The position numbers and the translations under genes are program-made. The notes below the pieces were generated by a model. That model had not been told where the DNA came from. It did not search any database and saw only the letters and a list, made by a program, of their open reading frames with translations. DNA of 64,000 bases from an uncultured Acetatifactor sp. (GTDB lineage: Bacteria > Bacillota > Clostridia > Lachnospirales > Lachnospiraceae), in contig CAJUIA010000010.1 of the NCBI GenBank assembly GCA_910586485.1, positions 53,675 through 117,674 on the forward strand. Direction: 5' to 3'. Below, one piece after another: positions 16,691 through 24,845 of the stretch; position 1 is the stretch's first letter, and each line of letters starts with the position of its first letter.

Positions 16691-17001
16691 TGGCAGACAT
16701 TAAATATTATGATGTAATCCTCAAACCGGTTATTACCGAGAAAAGTATGGCTGGTATGGGCGAGAAGAAATATACATTCCTGGTTCATACGGATGCAAAC
16801 AAGGCTCAGATCAAGGAAGCCGTCGAGAAGATGTTCGAGGGCACCAGGGTTAAGAACGTAAACACCATGAACTACAAGGGGAAGGTCAAGAACAAGAGCA
16901 GAAGACGTGGACCGGTTCTTGGTATGACGGCAAAGACCAAGAAGGCCATTGTCACCCTGACCCAGGACAGCAAGGACATTGAAATTTTCGCTGGCTTATA
17001 A
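16690..17001 (+). CDS. rplW: 50S ribosomal protein L23
   Basis: This 103-aa protein shows VILKPVITEKSM at the N-terminus and the VNTMNYKGK...RRRGP region. It sits at the tunnel exit and binds trigger factor and SRP in known ribosomes. Length is normal. Confidence 0.98.
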   Translation: MADIKYYDVILKPVITEKSMAGMGEKKYTFLVHTDANKAQIKEAVEKMFEGTRVKNVNTMNYKGKVKNKSRRRGPVLGMTAKTKKAIVTLTQDSKDIEIFAGL

Positions 17002-17028
17002 ATTGATTAAGATAAGGAGATAAAAACG

Positions 17029-17871
17029 ATGGGTATCAAGAAATATAATCCCTATACACCCTCCAGAAGGAATATGACCGGTTCCGATTTCGCCGAGATC
17101 ACCAAGGATGCTCCCGAAAAGAGTCTGTGCACTTCTCTGAAAAAGAATGCCGGTCGTAATAACCAGGGTAAGATCACTGTGAGACACCATGGCGGCGGCT
17201 CCAGAAGAAAGTACAGAGTGATTGACTTTAAGAGACGTAAGGACGGTATTCCGGCAACCGTAATCGGCATCGAGTACGATCCTAACAGAAGTGCAAATAT
17301 CGCGCTGATCTGCTATGCAGACGGCGAAAAGGCATATATTCTGGCGCCCATAGGACTGACCGACGGCATGAAGGTCATGAATGGTCCTGAGGCGGAGGTC
17401 AGAGTGGGAAACTGCCTGCCTTTGTCTGAAATTCCCGTAGGTACTCAGGTACACAATATTGAACTGTATCCCGGAAAGGGCGGCCAGATGGTCCGTGCAG
17501 CCGGCAACAGCGCACAGCTGATGGCAAAGGAGGGGAAGTATGCAACCCTTCGTCTTCCTTCCGGCGAGATGAGAATGGTTCCTCTGGTATGCCGTGCAAC
17601 GGTAGGTGTTGTGGGTAATGCTGACCACAACCTTGTCAATATCGGTAAGGCAGGCCGTAAGCGCCATATGGGCATTCGTCCCACCGTTCGCGGTTCTGTC
17701 ATGAATCCCAACGATCACCCTCATGGCGGCGGTGAAGGTAAGACCGGCATCGGACGTCCCGGTCCCAGCACCCCTTGGGGCAAGCCGGCACTGGGCCTGA
17801 AGACACGCAAAGCAAAGAAGTCTTCCAACAGACTCATTGTAAGAAGACGTGACGGCAGAGCAATGAAGTAG
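17029..17871 (+). CDS. rplB: 50S ribosomal protein L2
   Basis: This 280-aa protein is full length, with GRNNQGKITVRHHGGG and the C-terminal MNPNDHPHGGGEGKTGIGRPGPS loop containing the conserved His of the peptidyl transferase region. AAGGAGA precedes the start. Confidence 0.98.
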   Translation: MGIKKYNPYTPSRRNMTGSDFAEITKDAPEKSLCTSLKKNAGRNNQGKITVRHHGGGSRRKYRVIDFKRRKDGIPATVIGIEYDPNRSANIALICYADGEKAYILAPIGLTDGMKVMNGPEAEVRVGNCLPLSEIPVGTQVHNIELYPGKGGQMVRAAGNSAQLMAKEGKYATLRLPSGEMRMVPLVCRATVGVVGNADHNLVNIGKAGRKRHMGIRPTVRGSVMNPNDHPHGGGEGKTGIGRPGPSTPWGKPALGLKTRKAKKSSNRLIVRRRDGRAMK

Positions 17872-17889
17872 AAAACAGGAGGAAAGACA

Positions 17890-18171
17890 ATGGCTAGATC
17901 ACTGAAAAAAGGACCTTTCGCAGACGCAAGCCTGTTAAAAAAAGTTGATGCTATGAACGCTTCCGGACAAAAGCAGGTTATCAAGACCTGGTCCCGCCGT
18001 TCCACAATTTTCCCTTCCTTTGTGGGGCTTACGATTGCAGTTCATGACGGCAGAAAGCATGTTCCCGTATATGTGACGGAGGATATGGTTGGCCATAAGC
18101 TGGGCGAATTCGTGGCAACAAGAACTTACCGGGGCCACGGTAAGGATGAGAAAAAGTCCAAGGTTAGGTAA
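17890..18171 (+). CDS. rpsS: 30S ribosomal protein S19
   Basis: This 93-aa protein has the usual MARSLKKGPF start and KTWSRRSTIFP motif. It binds 16S rRNA in the head with S13. A 107-nt gap with a GC-rich inverted repeat follows before rplV. Confidence 0.98.
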   Translation: MARSLKKGPFADASLLKKVDAMNASGQKQVIKTWSRRSTIFPSFVGLTIAVHDGRKHVPVYVTEDMVGHKLGEFVATRTYRGHGKDEKKSKVR

Positions 18172-18278
18172 TCTAACAACGCACGATCGCCCGGGAGGGC
18201 GTTGCAGCTGTCTGCCTGCGGGCCGTGGGCTCCGTAGCAGATGCGTTCCGTTATTCTTTAAAAGGAGGATATTTATCT

Positions 18279-18668
18279 ATGGCTAAAGGACATAGAAGTC
18301 AGATTAAGAGAGAAAGAAACGCCAACAAGGATACGAGACCTTCCGCTAAGCTTTCTTATGCAAGGGTTTCCGTACAGAAGGCATGTTTCGTTTTAGATGC
18401 TATCAGAGGCAAGGATGTTGAGACTGCCTTAGGGATCCTGCAGTATAATCCCAGATATGCTTCCAGCCTGGTCAAGAAGCTGCTTGAGTCGGCGATTGCA
18501 AACGCAGAGAACAACAACGGTATGAACAGGGAAAACCTGTATGTGGCTGAATGCTATGCGAATAAGGGACCTACCATGAAGCGCATTCAACCCAGAGCCA
18601 GAGGCACGGCTTACAGAATCGAGAAAAGAATGAGCCATATCACCGTTGTGTTGGACGAGAAGAAGTAG
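18279..18668 (+). CDS. rplV: 50S ribosomal protein L22
   Basis: This 129-aa protein carries the tunnel hairpin (KRIQPRARGTAYRIEKRMSHITVV). ATG 18279 follows AAAAGGAGG; the longer frame from 18225 is rejected for lacking a ribosome site. Confidence 0.98.
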   Translation: MAKGHRSQIKRERNANKDTRPSAKLSYARVSVQKACFVLDAIRGKDVETALGILQYNPRYASSLVKKLLESAIANAENNNGMNRENLYVAECYANKGPTMKRIQPRARGTAYRIEKRMSHITVVLDEKK

Positions 18669-18684
18669 GGAAAGGAGCAAACAA

Positions 18685-19344
18685 ATGGGACAGAAAGTTA
18701 ATCCTCATGGCTTGAGAGTAGGAGTAATCAAGGAGTGGGATTCCAAGTGGTACGCTGAGGGCGAGTTTTCCGATTATCTGGTGGAAGACCATGAGATCAG
18801 AAAATATCTGAAGAAGAAATTATACAGCGCAGGTGTCTCCAAGATTGAAGTCGAGAGGACATCCGACAGAGTGAGAGTTATTATTCATACCGCAAAGCCC
18901 GGTGTTATCATCGGCAAGGGCGGCGCCGAGATCGAGGTTACCAAGAATGAGCTTTCCAAGATGACAGGGAAAAAGGTCCTGATCGACATCAAGGAGATCA
19001 AGAGACCCGACAGGGATGCACAGCTGGTTGCGGAAAATATTGCACAGCAGCTTGAAAATCGTGTGTCCTACAGACGTGCCATGAAGTCCTGCATGGGCAG
19101 AACCATGAAGGCAGGTGCGCTGGGTATTAAGGCTGCATGTGCAGGCCGTCTTGGCGGCGCAGATATTGCCCGCAGTGAGTTTTACAGCGAGGGGACCATT
19201 CCTCTTCAGACGCTGAGGGCAGATATTGATTACGGATTTGCAGAGGCTGATACCACATACGGCAAGGTTGGAGTAAAAGTTTGGATCTACAAGGGTGAGA
19301 TCCTTCCCACAAAGGGAAATCAGGTGGAAGGGAGCGATAAATAA
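18685..19344 (+). CDS. rpsC: 30S ribosomal protein S3
   Basis: This 219-aa protein begins MGQKVNPHGLRVG and contains the KH domain motif VIIGKGGAEIE. GGGAAAGGAGC precedes ATG 18685. It lies at the mRNA entry in the 30S head. Confidence 0.98.
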   Translation: MGQKVNPHGLRVGVIKEWDSKWYAEGEFSDYLVEDHEIRKYLKKKLYSAGVSKIEVERTSDRVRVIIHTAKPGVIIGKGGAEIEVTKNELSKMTGKKVLIDIKEIKRPDRDAQLVAENIAQQLENRVSYRRAMKSCMGRTMKAGALGIKAACAGRLGGADIARSEFYSEGTIPLQTLRADIDYGFAEADTTYGKVGVKVWIYKGEILPTKGNQVEGSDK

Positions 19345-19346
19345 TC

Positions 19347-19775
19347 ATGTTAATGCCTAAAAGAGTGAAATATCGTAAACAGTTTCGTGGCTCCATGAAG
19401 GGCAAGGCTACGAGGGGTAACGTCCTGGCTTATGGCGAATATGGTCTGGTGTCGTTAGAGCCCTGCTGGATTAAATCCAACCAGATTGAGGCGGCCCGTG
19501 TGGCGCTTACCCGTTATACGAAGCGTGCCGGTCAGGTCTGGATCAAAATCTTCCCTGACAAGCCTGTTACCTTAAAGCCTATCGGCACCCGTATGGGATC
19601 CGGTAAAGGCGCTGTGGACAGCTGGGTGGCAGTTGTAAAGCCCGGACGTGTTATGTTTGAAATTGCCGGCGTTCCTGAGGAACAGGCAAAGGAGGCACTG
19701 CGTCTTGCAATGCATAAGCTTCCCTGCAAATGTAAAATCGTTTCTAAGGCAGATTTGGAAGGCGGTGTAGAATAA
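19347..19775 (+). CDS. rplP: 50S ribosomal protein L16
   Basis: This 142-aa protein starts MLMPKRVKYRKQFRGSMKG and contains the conserved RMGSGKG loop. ATG 19347 is favoured over ATG 19353 because related L16 proteins begin ML(L/M)PKR. The stop overlaps rpmC (TAATG). Confidence 0.98.
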   Translation: MLMPKRVKYRKQFRGSMKGKATRGNVLAYGEYGLVSLEPCWIKSNQIEAARVALTRYTKRAGQVWIKIFPDKPVTLKPIGTRMGSGKGAVDSWVAVVKPGRVMFEIAGVPEEQAKEALRLAMHKLPCKCKIVSKADLEGGVE

Positions 19776-19978
19776 TGAAATCCAGTAAATTTGTAGAAGA
19801 ATTAAAGAACAAGTCCGTTGAGGAACTTCAGTCAGAGCTTGTCGCTGCAAAGAAAGAGCTTTTCAATTTAAGATTCCAGAACGCAACCAATCAGCTGGAT
19901 AATACGGCCAGGATCAAGGATGTCAGAAAGAACATTGCCCGTATTAACACAGTGATCACCGAGAAGGCAAGAGCCTAG
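19775..19978 (+). CDS. rpmC: 50S ribosomal protein L29
   Basis: This 67-aa helical hairpin protein shows the motif KKELFNLRFQNATNQLDN. It begins within the rplP stop, so it is translationally coupled. Confidence 0.98.
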   Translation: MKSSKFVEELKNKSVEELQSELVAAKKELFNLRFQNATNQLDNTARIKDVRKNIARINTVITEKARA

Positions 19979-20004
19979 GGCGCGGCAGGGAAAGGAGCAA
20001 AGTC

Positions 20005-20262
20005 GTGGAAGAAAGAAATTTAAGAAAAGTGCGGACCGGTAAGGTTACCAGCAATAAGATGGATAAGACAATCGTTGTAGCGATAGAAGAGCATGTAAAG
20101 CATCCTCTTTACAAGAAGGTCGTGAAAAGAACTTACAAGCTGAAGGCACATGACGAGGAAAATACGTGCAATATTGGTGATACCGTTAAAGTCATGGAGA
20201 CCAGACCTCTGTCCAAGGACAAGAGATGGAGGCTTGTGGAGGTCGTAGAAAGAGCGAAGTAA
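20005..20262 (+). CDS. rpsQ: 30S ribosomal protein S17
   Basis: This 85-aa protein starts at GTG 20005 after AAAGGAGC and shows the S17 motifs GKVTSNKMDKTIVVAIE and VMETRPLSKDKRWRLVEV. It is an OB-fold primary 16S rRNA binder. Confidence 0.98.
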   Translation: MEERNLRKVRTGKVTSNKMDKTIVVAIEEHVKHPLYKKVVKRTYKLKAHDEENTCNIGDTVKVMETRPLSKDKRWRLVEVVERAK

Positions 20263-20295
20263 TAAAGGCCGCAGATGTGGCAAAGGAGGAAAATC

Positions 20296-20664
20296 ATGGT
20301 TCAGCAGGAAACAAGACTGAAGGTTGCCGATAACACCGGTGCAAAAGAACTGCTCTGCATCCGCGTTATGGGCGGCTCTACAAGAAGATATGCGCATATT
20401 GGCGATGTGATTGTTGCTTCCGTTAAAGATGCAACACCCGGTGGAGTTGTAAAGAAGGGGGATGTGGTTAAGGCTGTTGTGGTGCGTACCGTGCAGGGCG
20501 CACGCCGTAAGGACGGATCCTACATTAAGTTTGACGAGAATGCAGCAGTGATCATCAAGGAAGATAAGACACCCAGAGGAACCCGTATTTTTGGGCCGGT
20601 AGCAAGAGAGCTTCGTGAAAAGCAGTTTATGAAGATCGTATCTCTGGCTCCCGAAGTATTATAA
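20296..20664 (+). CDS. rplN: 50S ribosomal protein L14
   Basis: This 122-aa protein begins MVQQETRLKVADNTGAKE and ends MKIVSLAPEVL, both family signatures. ATG 20296 follows AAAGGAGG; the in-frame ATG 20275 lacks a site. Confidence 0.98.
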   Translation: MVQQETRLKVADNTGAKELLCIRVMGGSTRRYAHIGDVIVASVKDATPGGVVKKGDVVKAVVVRTVQGARRKDGSYIKFDENAAVIIKEDKTPRGTRIFGPVARELREKQFMKIVSLAPEVL

Positions 20665-20676
20665 GGAGGCGCCATT

Positions 20677-21021
20677 ATGTCAATGATGAAGATTAAAAAG
20701 GGCGACACCGTGAAAGTGATTGCCGGCAAGGACAGCAAGGCGAAGGAAGGTGCAAACGGCGCTTTGACTGGTTTGGAGGGTAAGGTACTCTCTGTAGATG
20801 TAAAAAAGCACAGGGTCGTTGTGGAAGGCGTAAATATGGTTACCAAGCATGCAAAGCCTTCTCAGGCAAACCCTAACGGCGGTATTGTCCAGAAAGAAGC
20901 TCCTATTGATATTTCAAACGTTATGCTGGTGCATAAGGGCAAGGCGACCAGAGTCGGATTTAAGATGGAAAACGGCAAGAAGGTGCGTTTTGCAAAGGCA
21001 ACCGGCGAAGTAATTGACTGA
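20677..21021 (+). CDS. rplX: 50S ribosomal protein L24
   Basis: This 114-aa KOW protein (KKGDTVKVIAGKDSKAKEG) initiates 50S assembly. TAAGGAGG is 7 nt from ATG 20677; ATG 20683 is a possible alternative. It carries a short linker between strands, giving a slightly longer protein than usual. Confidence 0.97.
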   Translation: MSMMKIKKGDTVKVIAGKDSKAKEGANGALTGLEGKVLSVDVKKHRVVVEGVNMVTKHAKPSQANPNGGIVQKEAPIDISNVMLVHKGKATRVGFKMENGKKVRFAKATGEVID

Positions 21022-21062
21022 TCAAAAACCGTGGGTCCACGGTTGGGAAGGAGAAGCACAAA

Positions 21063-21605
21063 GTGGCTAGATTAAAAGATATGTACTACGATGAAATCGT
21101 AGACGCTATGATAAAAAAGTTTGGATATAAGAACCGCATGGAAGTTCCCAAGCTTGATAAGATCGTTGTCAACATGGGCGTCGGCGAGGCGAAGGACAAT
21201 GCCAAGGTACTTGAGAATGCGGTGGCTGATATGGAGATCATTACCGGGCAGAAGGCAGTCCTGACCAAAGCAAAGAATTCCATTGCAAACTTCAAGATTC
21301 GTGAGGGTATGAACATTGGCTGCAAGACCACATTGCGCGGTGAGAAGATGTATGAGTTTCTTGATCGCCTTGTAAACCTTGCCCTGCCCCGTGTGCGTGA
21401 CTTCAGAGGTGTCAATCCCAATTCCTTCGACGGCAGAGGAAATTATGCGCTGGGTATCAAGGAGCAGTTTATTTTCCCTGAGATTGAATATGACAAGATC
21501 GACAAAACCAGAGGTATGGATGTCATTTTTGTTACCACTGCAGAGACTGACGAAGAAGCCAGAGAGCTGTTGACACTGTTCAATATGCCTTTCGCAAAAC
21601 AATAA
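21063..21605 (+). CDS. rplE: 50S ribosomal protein L5
   Basis: This 180-aa protein starts at GTG 21063 after AAGGAGA and shows VVNMGVGEAKDN, the FKIREGMNIGCKTTLRG region and RDFRGVNPNSFDGRGNY. It binds 5S rRNA in the central protuberance. Confidence 0.98.
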   Translation: MARLKDMYYDEIVDAMIKKFGYKNRMEVPKLDKIVVNMGVGEAKDNAKVLENAVADMEIITGQKAVLTKAKNSIANFKIREGMNIGCKTTLRGEKMYEFLDRLVNLALPRVRDFRGVNPNSFDGRGNYALGIKEQFIFPEIEYDKIDKTRGMDVIFVTTAETDEEARELLTLFNMPFAKQ

Positions 21606-21619
21606 GGAGGTAAATTTTC

Positions 21620-21805
21620 ATGGCTAAGACATCGTTGAAGATCAAACAGCAGCGTAAACCTAAGTTTTCAACACAGGCTTATACCCGCTGCCGGATTTGC
21701 GGCCGTCCCCACGCTTACTTAAGAAAGTACGGCATTTGCAGAGTTTGCTTCCGTGAACTGGCATATAAGGGAGAAATCCCCGGCGTGAAGAAAGCAAGTT
21801 GGTAA
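21620..21805 (+). CDS. rpsN: 30S ribosomal protein S14, zinc-binding type
   Basis: This 61-aa short form carries two CxxC pairs (CRICG and CRVC) that bind zinc, unlike the long zinc-free paralogue. AAGGAGG precedes ATG 21620. The 264-nt gap that follows holds repeated palindromic sequence. Confidence 0.98.
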   Translation: MAKTSLKIKQQRKPKFSTQAYTRCRICGRPHAYLRKYGICRVCFRELAYKGEIPGVKKASW

Positions 21806-22069
21806 GGAGCATAAAAAATCAAGCACGAGCGAAGCGAAGTATTTGATTTTTTGCGACTGTACCGCGAGAAAATCGGGAGCAGCGTAAGCTGCGCAAATGC
21901 GAAGCATAAAATGCTGAAGCATTTGGATTTTCGAGAGGAAATTGCAGAAAATCAGGTATTGAGTGAAGTATTTGATTTTTTGGCGGCCGTACCGCGAGAA
22001 GATTGCAGAATTTAACTCTAAGGGACTGGTTTGAAATAGGAGAGAAGGATATAAGGAGGAAGTCACAAA
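21806..22069. repeat. Repeat-rich, multiply palindromic gap between rpsN and rpsH
   Basis: Two direct copies of a 35-36-nt unit lie at 21836-21870 and 21965-22000; both open GAAGTATTTGATTTTTTG and close GTACCGCGAGAA. AAAAAATCAA/TTTGATTTTTT, GCAGC-GTAA-GCTGC and AGCAT-AAA-ATGCT hairpins also occur. No frame of note was seen. An intergenic repeat element or folded mRNA spacer is likely. Confidence 0.7.
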
Positions 22070-22471
22070 ATGACAATGAGTGATCCTATCGCAGATATGC
22101 TTACAAGAATCCGTAATGCAAATACTGCAAAGCACGATACAGTTGACGTACCCGCTTCCAAGATGAAGATGTCCATTGCGCAGATACTTCTGGATGAAGG
22201 GTATATAAGCAAATATAATGTTACCGAGGAAGGCAGCTTTAAGACAATCCGTATTACGTTAAAATATGGTGCGGATAAGAACGAGAAAATCATCTCCGGC
22301 ATCAAGAGAATATCAAAGCCCGGTCTTCGCGTATATGCAAACAAGGATGAGCTTCCCAGGGTTTTGGGCGGTCTGGGCATCGCAATTATTTCTACCAACC
22401 AGGGCGTCATCACCGACAAGAAGGCGAGAGAGCTGAAGGTAGGCGGAGAAGTACTGGCCTTTGTCTGGTAA
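22070..22471 (+). CDS. rpsH: 30S ribosomal protein S8
   Basis: This 133-aa protein starts MTMSDPIADMLTRIRNAN and ends with GGEVLAFVW, both S8 signatures. AAGGAGG is upstream. In E. coli S8 represses the spc operon. Confidence 0.98.
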   Translation: MTMSDPIADMLTRIRNANTAKHDTVDVPASKMKMSIAQILLDEGYISKYNVTEEGSFKTIRITLKYGADKNEKIISGIKRISKPGLRVYANKDELPRVLGGLGIAIISTNQGVITDKKARELKVGGEVLAFVW

Positions 22472-22595
22472 GGACAAAAAGATTTTCGAGAGGCACCATG
22501 CAGGACTGCATAAGGCAGACTGCGAAGCAGGCGGTTTTGTCAGCACTTATGTTACAGGTTATAATTGTTCTAATAATATGATAGGAGGTACGGGC

Positions 22596-23138
22596 ATGTC
22601 ACGTATAGGTAGAATGCCAATCGCAATCCCTGCAGGCGTTACCGTAGAGGTTGCAGAAAATAATAAGGTGACTGTAAAAGGCCCCAAGGGTACTCTTGAG
22701 AGAGTATTGCCAGGGGAGATGGAGATCAAGGTGGAGGGTGCTGAGGTGCTGGTAAGCAGGCCCAACGATCTGAAGAAAATGAAGTCTCTTCACGGCCTGA
22801 CCAGGACGCTGATCCACAACATGGTTGTAGGAGTTACAGACGGATATGAGAAGAAGCTGGAGGTAAACGGCGTCGGTTACAGAGCGGCGAAAAGCGGCAA
22901 GAAGCTGACCTTAAATCTGGGCTATTCTCATCCGGTGGAGATGGAGGATCCCGAAGGGATCGAGACCGTTGTAGACGGCCAGAACATTATTATTGTTAAG
23001 GGAATTGATAAAGAAAAAGTTGGTCAATTTGCAGCTGACATCAGAGACAAGAGAAGACCTGAGCCTTATAAGGGCAAGGGCATCAAGTATGCTGATGAAA
23101 CGATCAGACGTAAAGTTGGTAAGACCGGTAAGAAATAA
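22596..23138 (+). CDS. rplF: 50S ribosomal protein L6
   Basis: This 180-aa protein begins MSRIGRMPIAIPAGV and has the C-terminal RRPEPYKGKGIKYADE motif. ATG 22596 follows AGGAGG; a longer open frame from 22461 lies in the 124-nt gap and is not L6-like. Confidence 0.98.
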   Translation: MSRIGRMPIAIPAGVTVEVAENNKVTVKGPKGTLERVLPGEMEIKVEGAEVLVSRPNDLKKMKSLHGLTRTLIHNMVVGVTDGYEKKLEVNGVGYRAAKSGKKLTLNLGYSHPVEMEDPEGIETVVDGQNIIIVKGIDKEKVGQFAADIRDKRRPEPYKGKGIKYADETIRRKVGKTGKK

Positions 23139-23158
23139 CAGATAAGGAGAGTATGAAG

Positions 23159-23527
23159 ATGGTTAACAAGAAATCAAGAAAAGACGTTCGTGTGAAAAAA
23201 CACATGAGAATTCGTAACCGCTTCAGCGGCACCGCAGAAAGACCTCGTCTTGCAGTGTTCAGAAGCAATAATCATATGTATGCTCAAATTATCAATGATA
23301 CTGTTGGGAATACATTAGTATCCGCTTCCACGGTGGAAAAATCTGTCAGGGATGAGCTGGAGAAGACCAATAACGTTGATGCGGCGGCATACCTGGGAAC
23401 CGTAATTGCCAAGAGGGCGATTGAGAAGGGTATCAAGGAAGTTGTTTTTGACAGAGGCGGCTTTATATATCATGGTAAGATCGCAGCATTAGCTGATGCG
23501 GCCAGAGAAGCTGGTCTGGAATTCTAG
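23159..23527 (+). CDS. rplR: 50S ribosomal protein L18
   Basis: This 122-aa protein (RIRNRFSGTAERPRLAVFRSNNHMYAQ, in part) binds 5S rRNA. ATG 23159 is 9 nt from AAGGAG, better placed than ATG 23153 (3 nt). Confidence 0.97.
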   Translation: MVNKKSRKDVRVKKHMRIRNRFSGTAERPRLAVFRSNNHMYAQIINDTVGNTLVSASTVEKSVRDELEKTNNVDAAAYLGTVIAKRAIEKGIKEVVFDRGGFIYHGKIAALADAAREAGLEF

Positions 23528-23547
23528 GAAAGGAAGAGGAATACATC

Positions 23548-24057
23548 ATGAAACATACAGTCATAGATGCAAGCCAGTTGGAACTGAATGATAAGGTCGT
23601 TACCATTAAGCGTGTGGCAAAAACAGTTAAAGGCGGACGTAATATGCGTTTTACCGCTCTGGTAGTGGTTGGAGACGGCAATGGTCATGTGGGCGCGGGT
23701 CTGGGAAAAGCAGTTGAAATTCCGGAAGCGATTCGCAAGGGAAAAGAAGATGCCATGAAGCATCTTGTAACCGTGGCACTGGATGCAAATAACTCCATTA
23801 CTCATGATTTTGTGGGCAAGTATGGCTCGTCAAACGTTCTGTTAAAGAGGGCACCGGAAGGAACCGGTATCATTGCAGGAGGTCCTGCCCGTGTGGTATG
23901 TGAGCTTGCAGGGATTAAGAATATTCGTACCAAGTCTCTTGGCTCCAACAATAAGCAGAATGTTGTCCTGGCAACGATCACTGGCTTAAGCCAGCTGAAG
24001 AGCCCTGAAGAGGTAGCAAAGAGCCGTGGCAAGTCTGTTGAAGAGGTAACGGCTTAA
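23548..24057 (+). CDS. rpsE: 30S ribosomal protein S5
   Basis: This 169-aa protein has the double-stranded RNA-binding N-domain and the GSSNVLLKRAPEGTGIIAGG stretch. The following 145-nt gap contains composite stem-loop element 1. Confidence 0.98.
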   Translation: MKHTVIDASQLELNDKVVTIKRVAKTVKGGRNMRFTALVVVGDGNGHVGAGLGKAVEIPEAIRKGKEDAMKHLVTVALDANNSITHDFVGKYGSSNVLLKRAPEGTGIIAGGPARVVCELAGIKNIRTKSLGSNNKQNVVLATITGLSQLKSPEEVAKSRGKSVEEVTA

Positions 24058-24060
24058 AAA

Positions 24061-24151
24061 GGCGAAAAGATTTTCTAAGGCGTTAAAGAACGCCGCCTAA
24101 GAAAATCTAAGTTTTGCCTAGAAGAATGCCCGAAGGACATGGGCATTCTTC
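24061..24151 (+). repeat. Composite stem-loop element 1 (rpsE-rpmD gap)
   Basis: An outer stem GGC(G)AAAA/TTTTGCC encloses a 9-bp middle stem AGATTTTCT (24068-24076)/AGAAAATCT (24100-24108) and an inner GGCG/CGCC stem. A second hairpin follows, GAAGAATGCCC (24121-24131)/GGGCATTCTTC (24141-24151), 11 bp without mismatch. The same plan recurs at 28666 and 29710. Confidence 0.8.
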
Positions 24152-24202
24152 CAGACCTGCACCTTTTTATTTATTGTTTGCGCCGTATGAAAGGAGTTTA
24201 TT

Positions 24203-24388
24203 ATGGCAGATAAGAAGTTAAAGATTACTTTGGTAAAGTCCACGATTGGGGCTGTACCGAAGAACAGGGCAATCGTTGAGTCCATGGGTCTGCGCAAGAT
24301 TGGCAGTTCTGTAGTGCTGCCGGATAATGACGCTACAAAAGGACAGATTCGACTGGTTGGTCATTTGTTGAAAGTAGAAGAAGTATAA
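24203..24388 (+). CDS. rpmD: 50S ribosomal protein L30
   Basis: This 61-aa protein shows KITLVKSTIGAVPKNRAIVE, as expected for bacterial L30. GAAAGGAG precedes ATG 24203. Confidence 0.97.
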   Translation: MADKKLKITLVKSTIGAVPKNRAIVESMGLRKIGSSVVLPDNDATKGQIRLVGHLLKVEEV

Positions 24389-24407
24389 GGCGAAGGAGGT
24401 GTTTGAA

Positions 24408-24845
24408 ATGGAATTATCCAATTTGAGACCCGCTGAAGGCTCCAAGCATAATGATTTCAGAAGGGGCCGCGGCCATGGATCAGGAAACGGCAAGACTGCG
24501 GGAAAGGGACACAAAGGGCAGAAGGCACGTTCCGGAGCGCCCAGGATCGGCTTTGAAGGCGGACAGATGCCGCTGTACAGACGTATCCCCAAGAGAGGCT
24601 TCAAGAACAGGAACTCAAAGGAGATCGTGGCTATCAATGTGAGCGCTCTTGAGCGTTTTGAGGATGGCGCAACGGTAGACGTAAATACATTGATCGAAAC
24701 CGGCATAGTTAAGAATCCCAGAGACGGTATTAAGATACTCGGCAACGGAGAACTTACCAAGAAGCTCAATGTCAGGGCAGGCGCTTTCAGCGCATCTGCA
24801 AAGGAAAAGATTGAAGCCCTTGGTGGAACGGCAGAGGTGATGTAA
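24408..24845 (+). CDS. rplO: 50S ribosomal protein L15
   Basis: This 145-aa protein has the Gly/Arg-rich N-terminus (GRGHGSGNGKTAGKGHKGQ) and the IPKRGFKN motif. ATG 24408 is 8 nt after AAGGAGG. Its stop overlaps the secY start (TAATG). Confidence 0.98.
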   Translation: MELSNLRPAEGSKHNDFRRGRGHGSGNGKTAGKGHKGQKARSGAPRIGFEGGQMPLYRRIPKRGFKNRNSKEIVAINVSALERFEDGATVDVNTLIETGIVKNPRDGIKILGNGELTKKLNVRAGAFSASAKEKIEALGGTAEVM

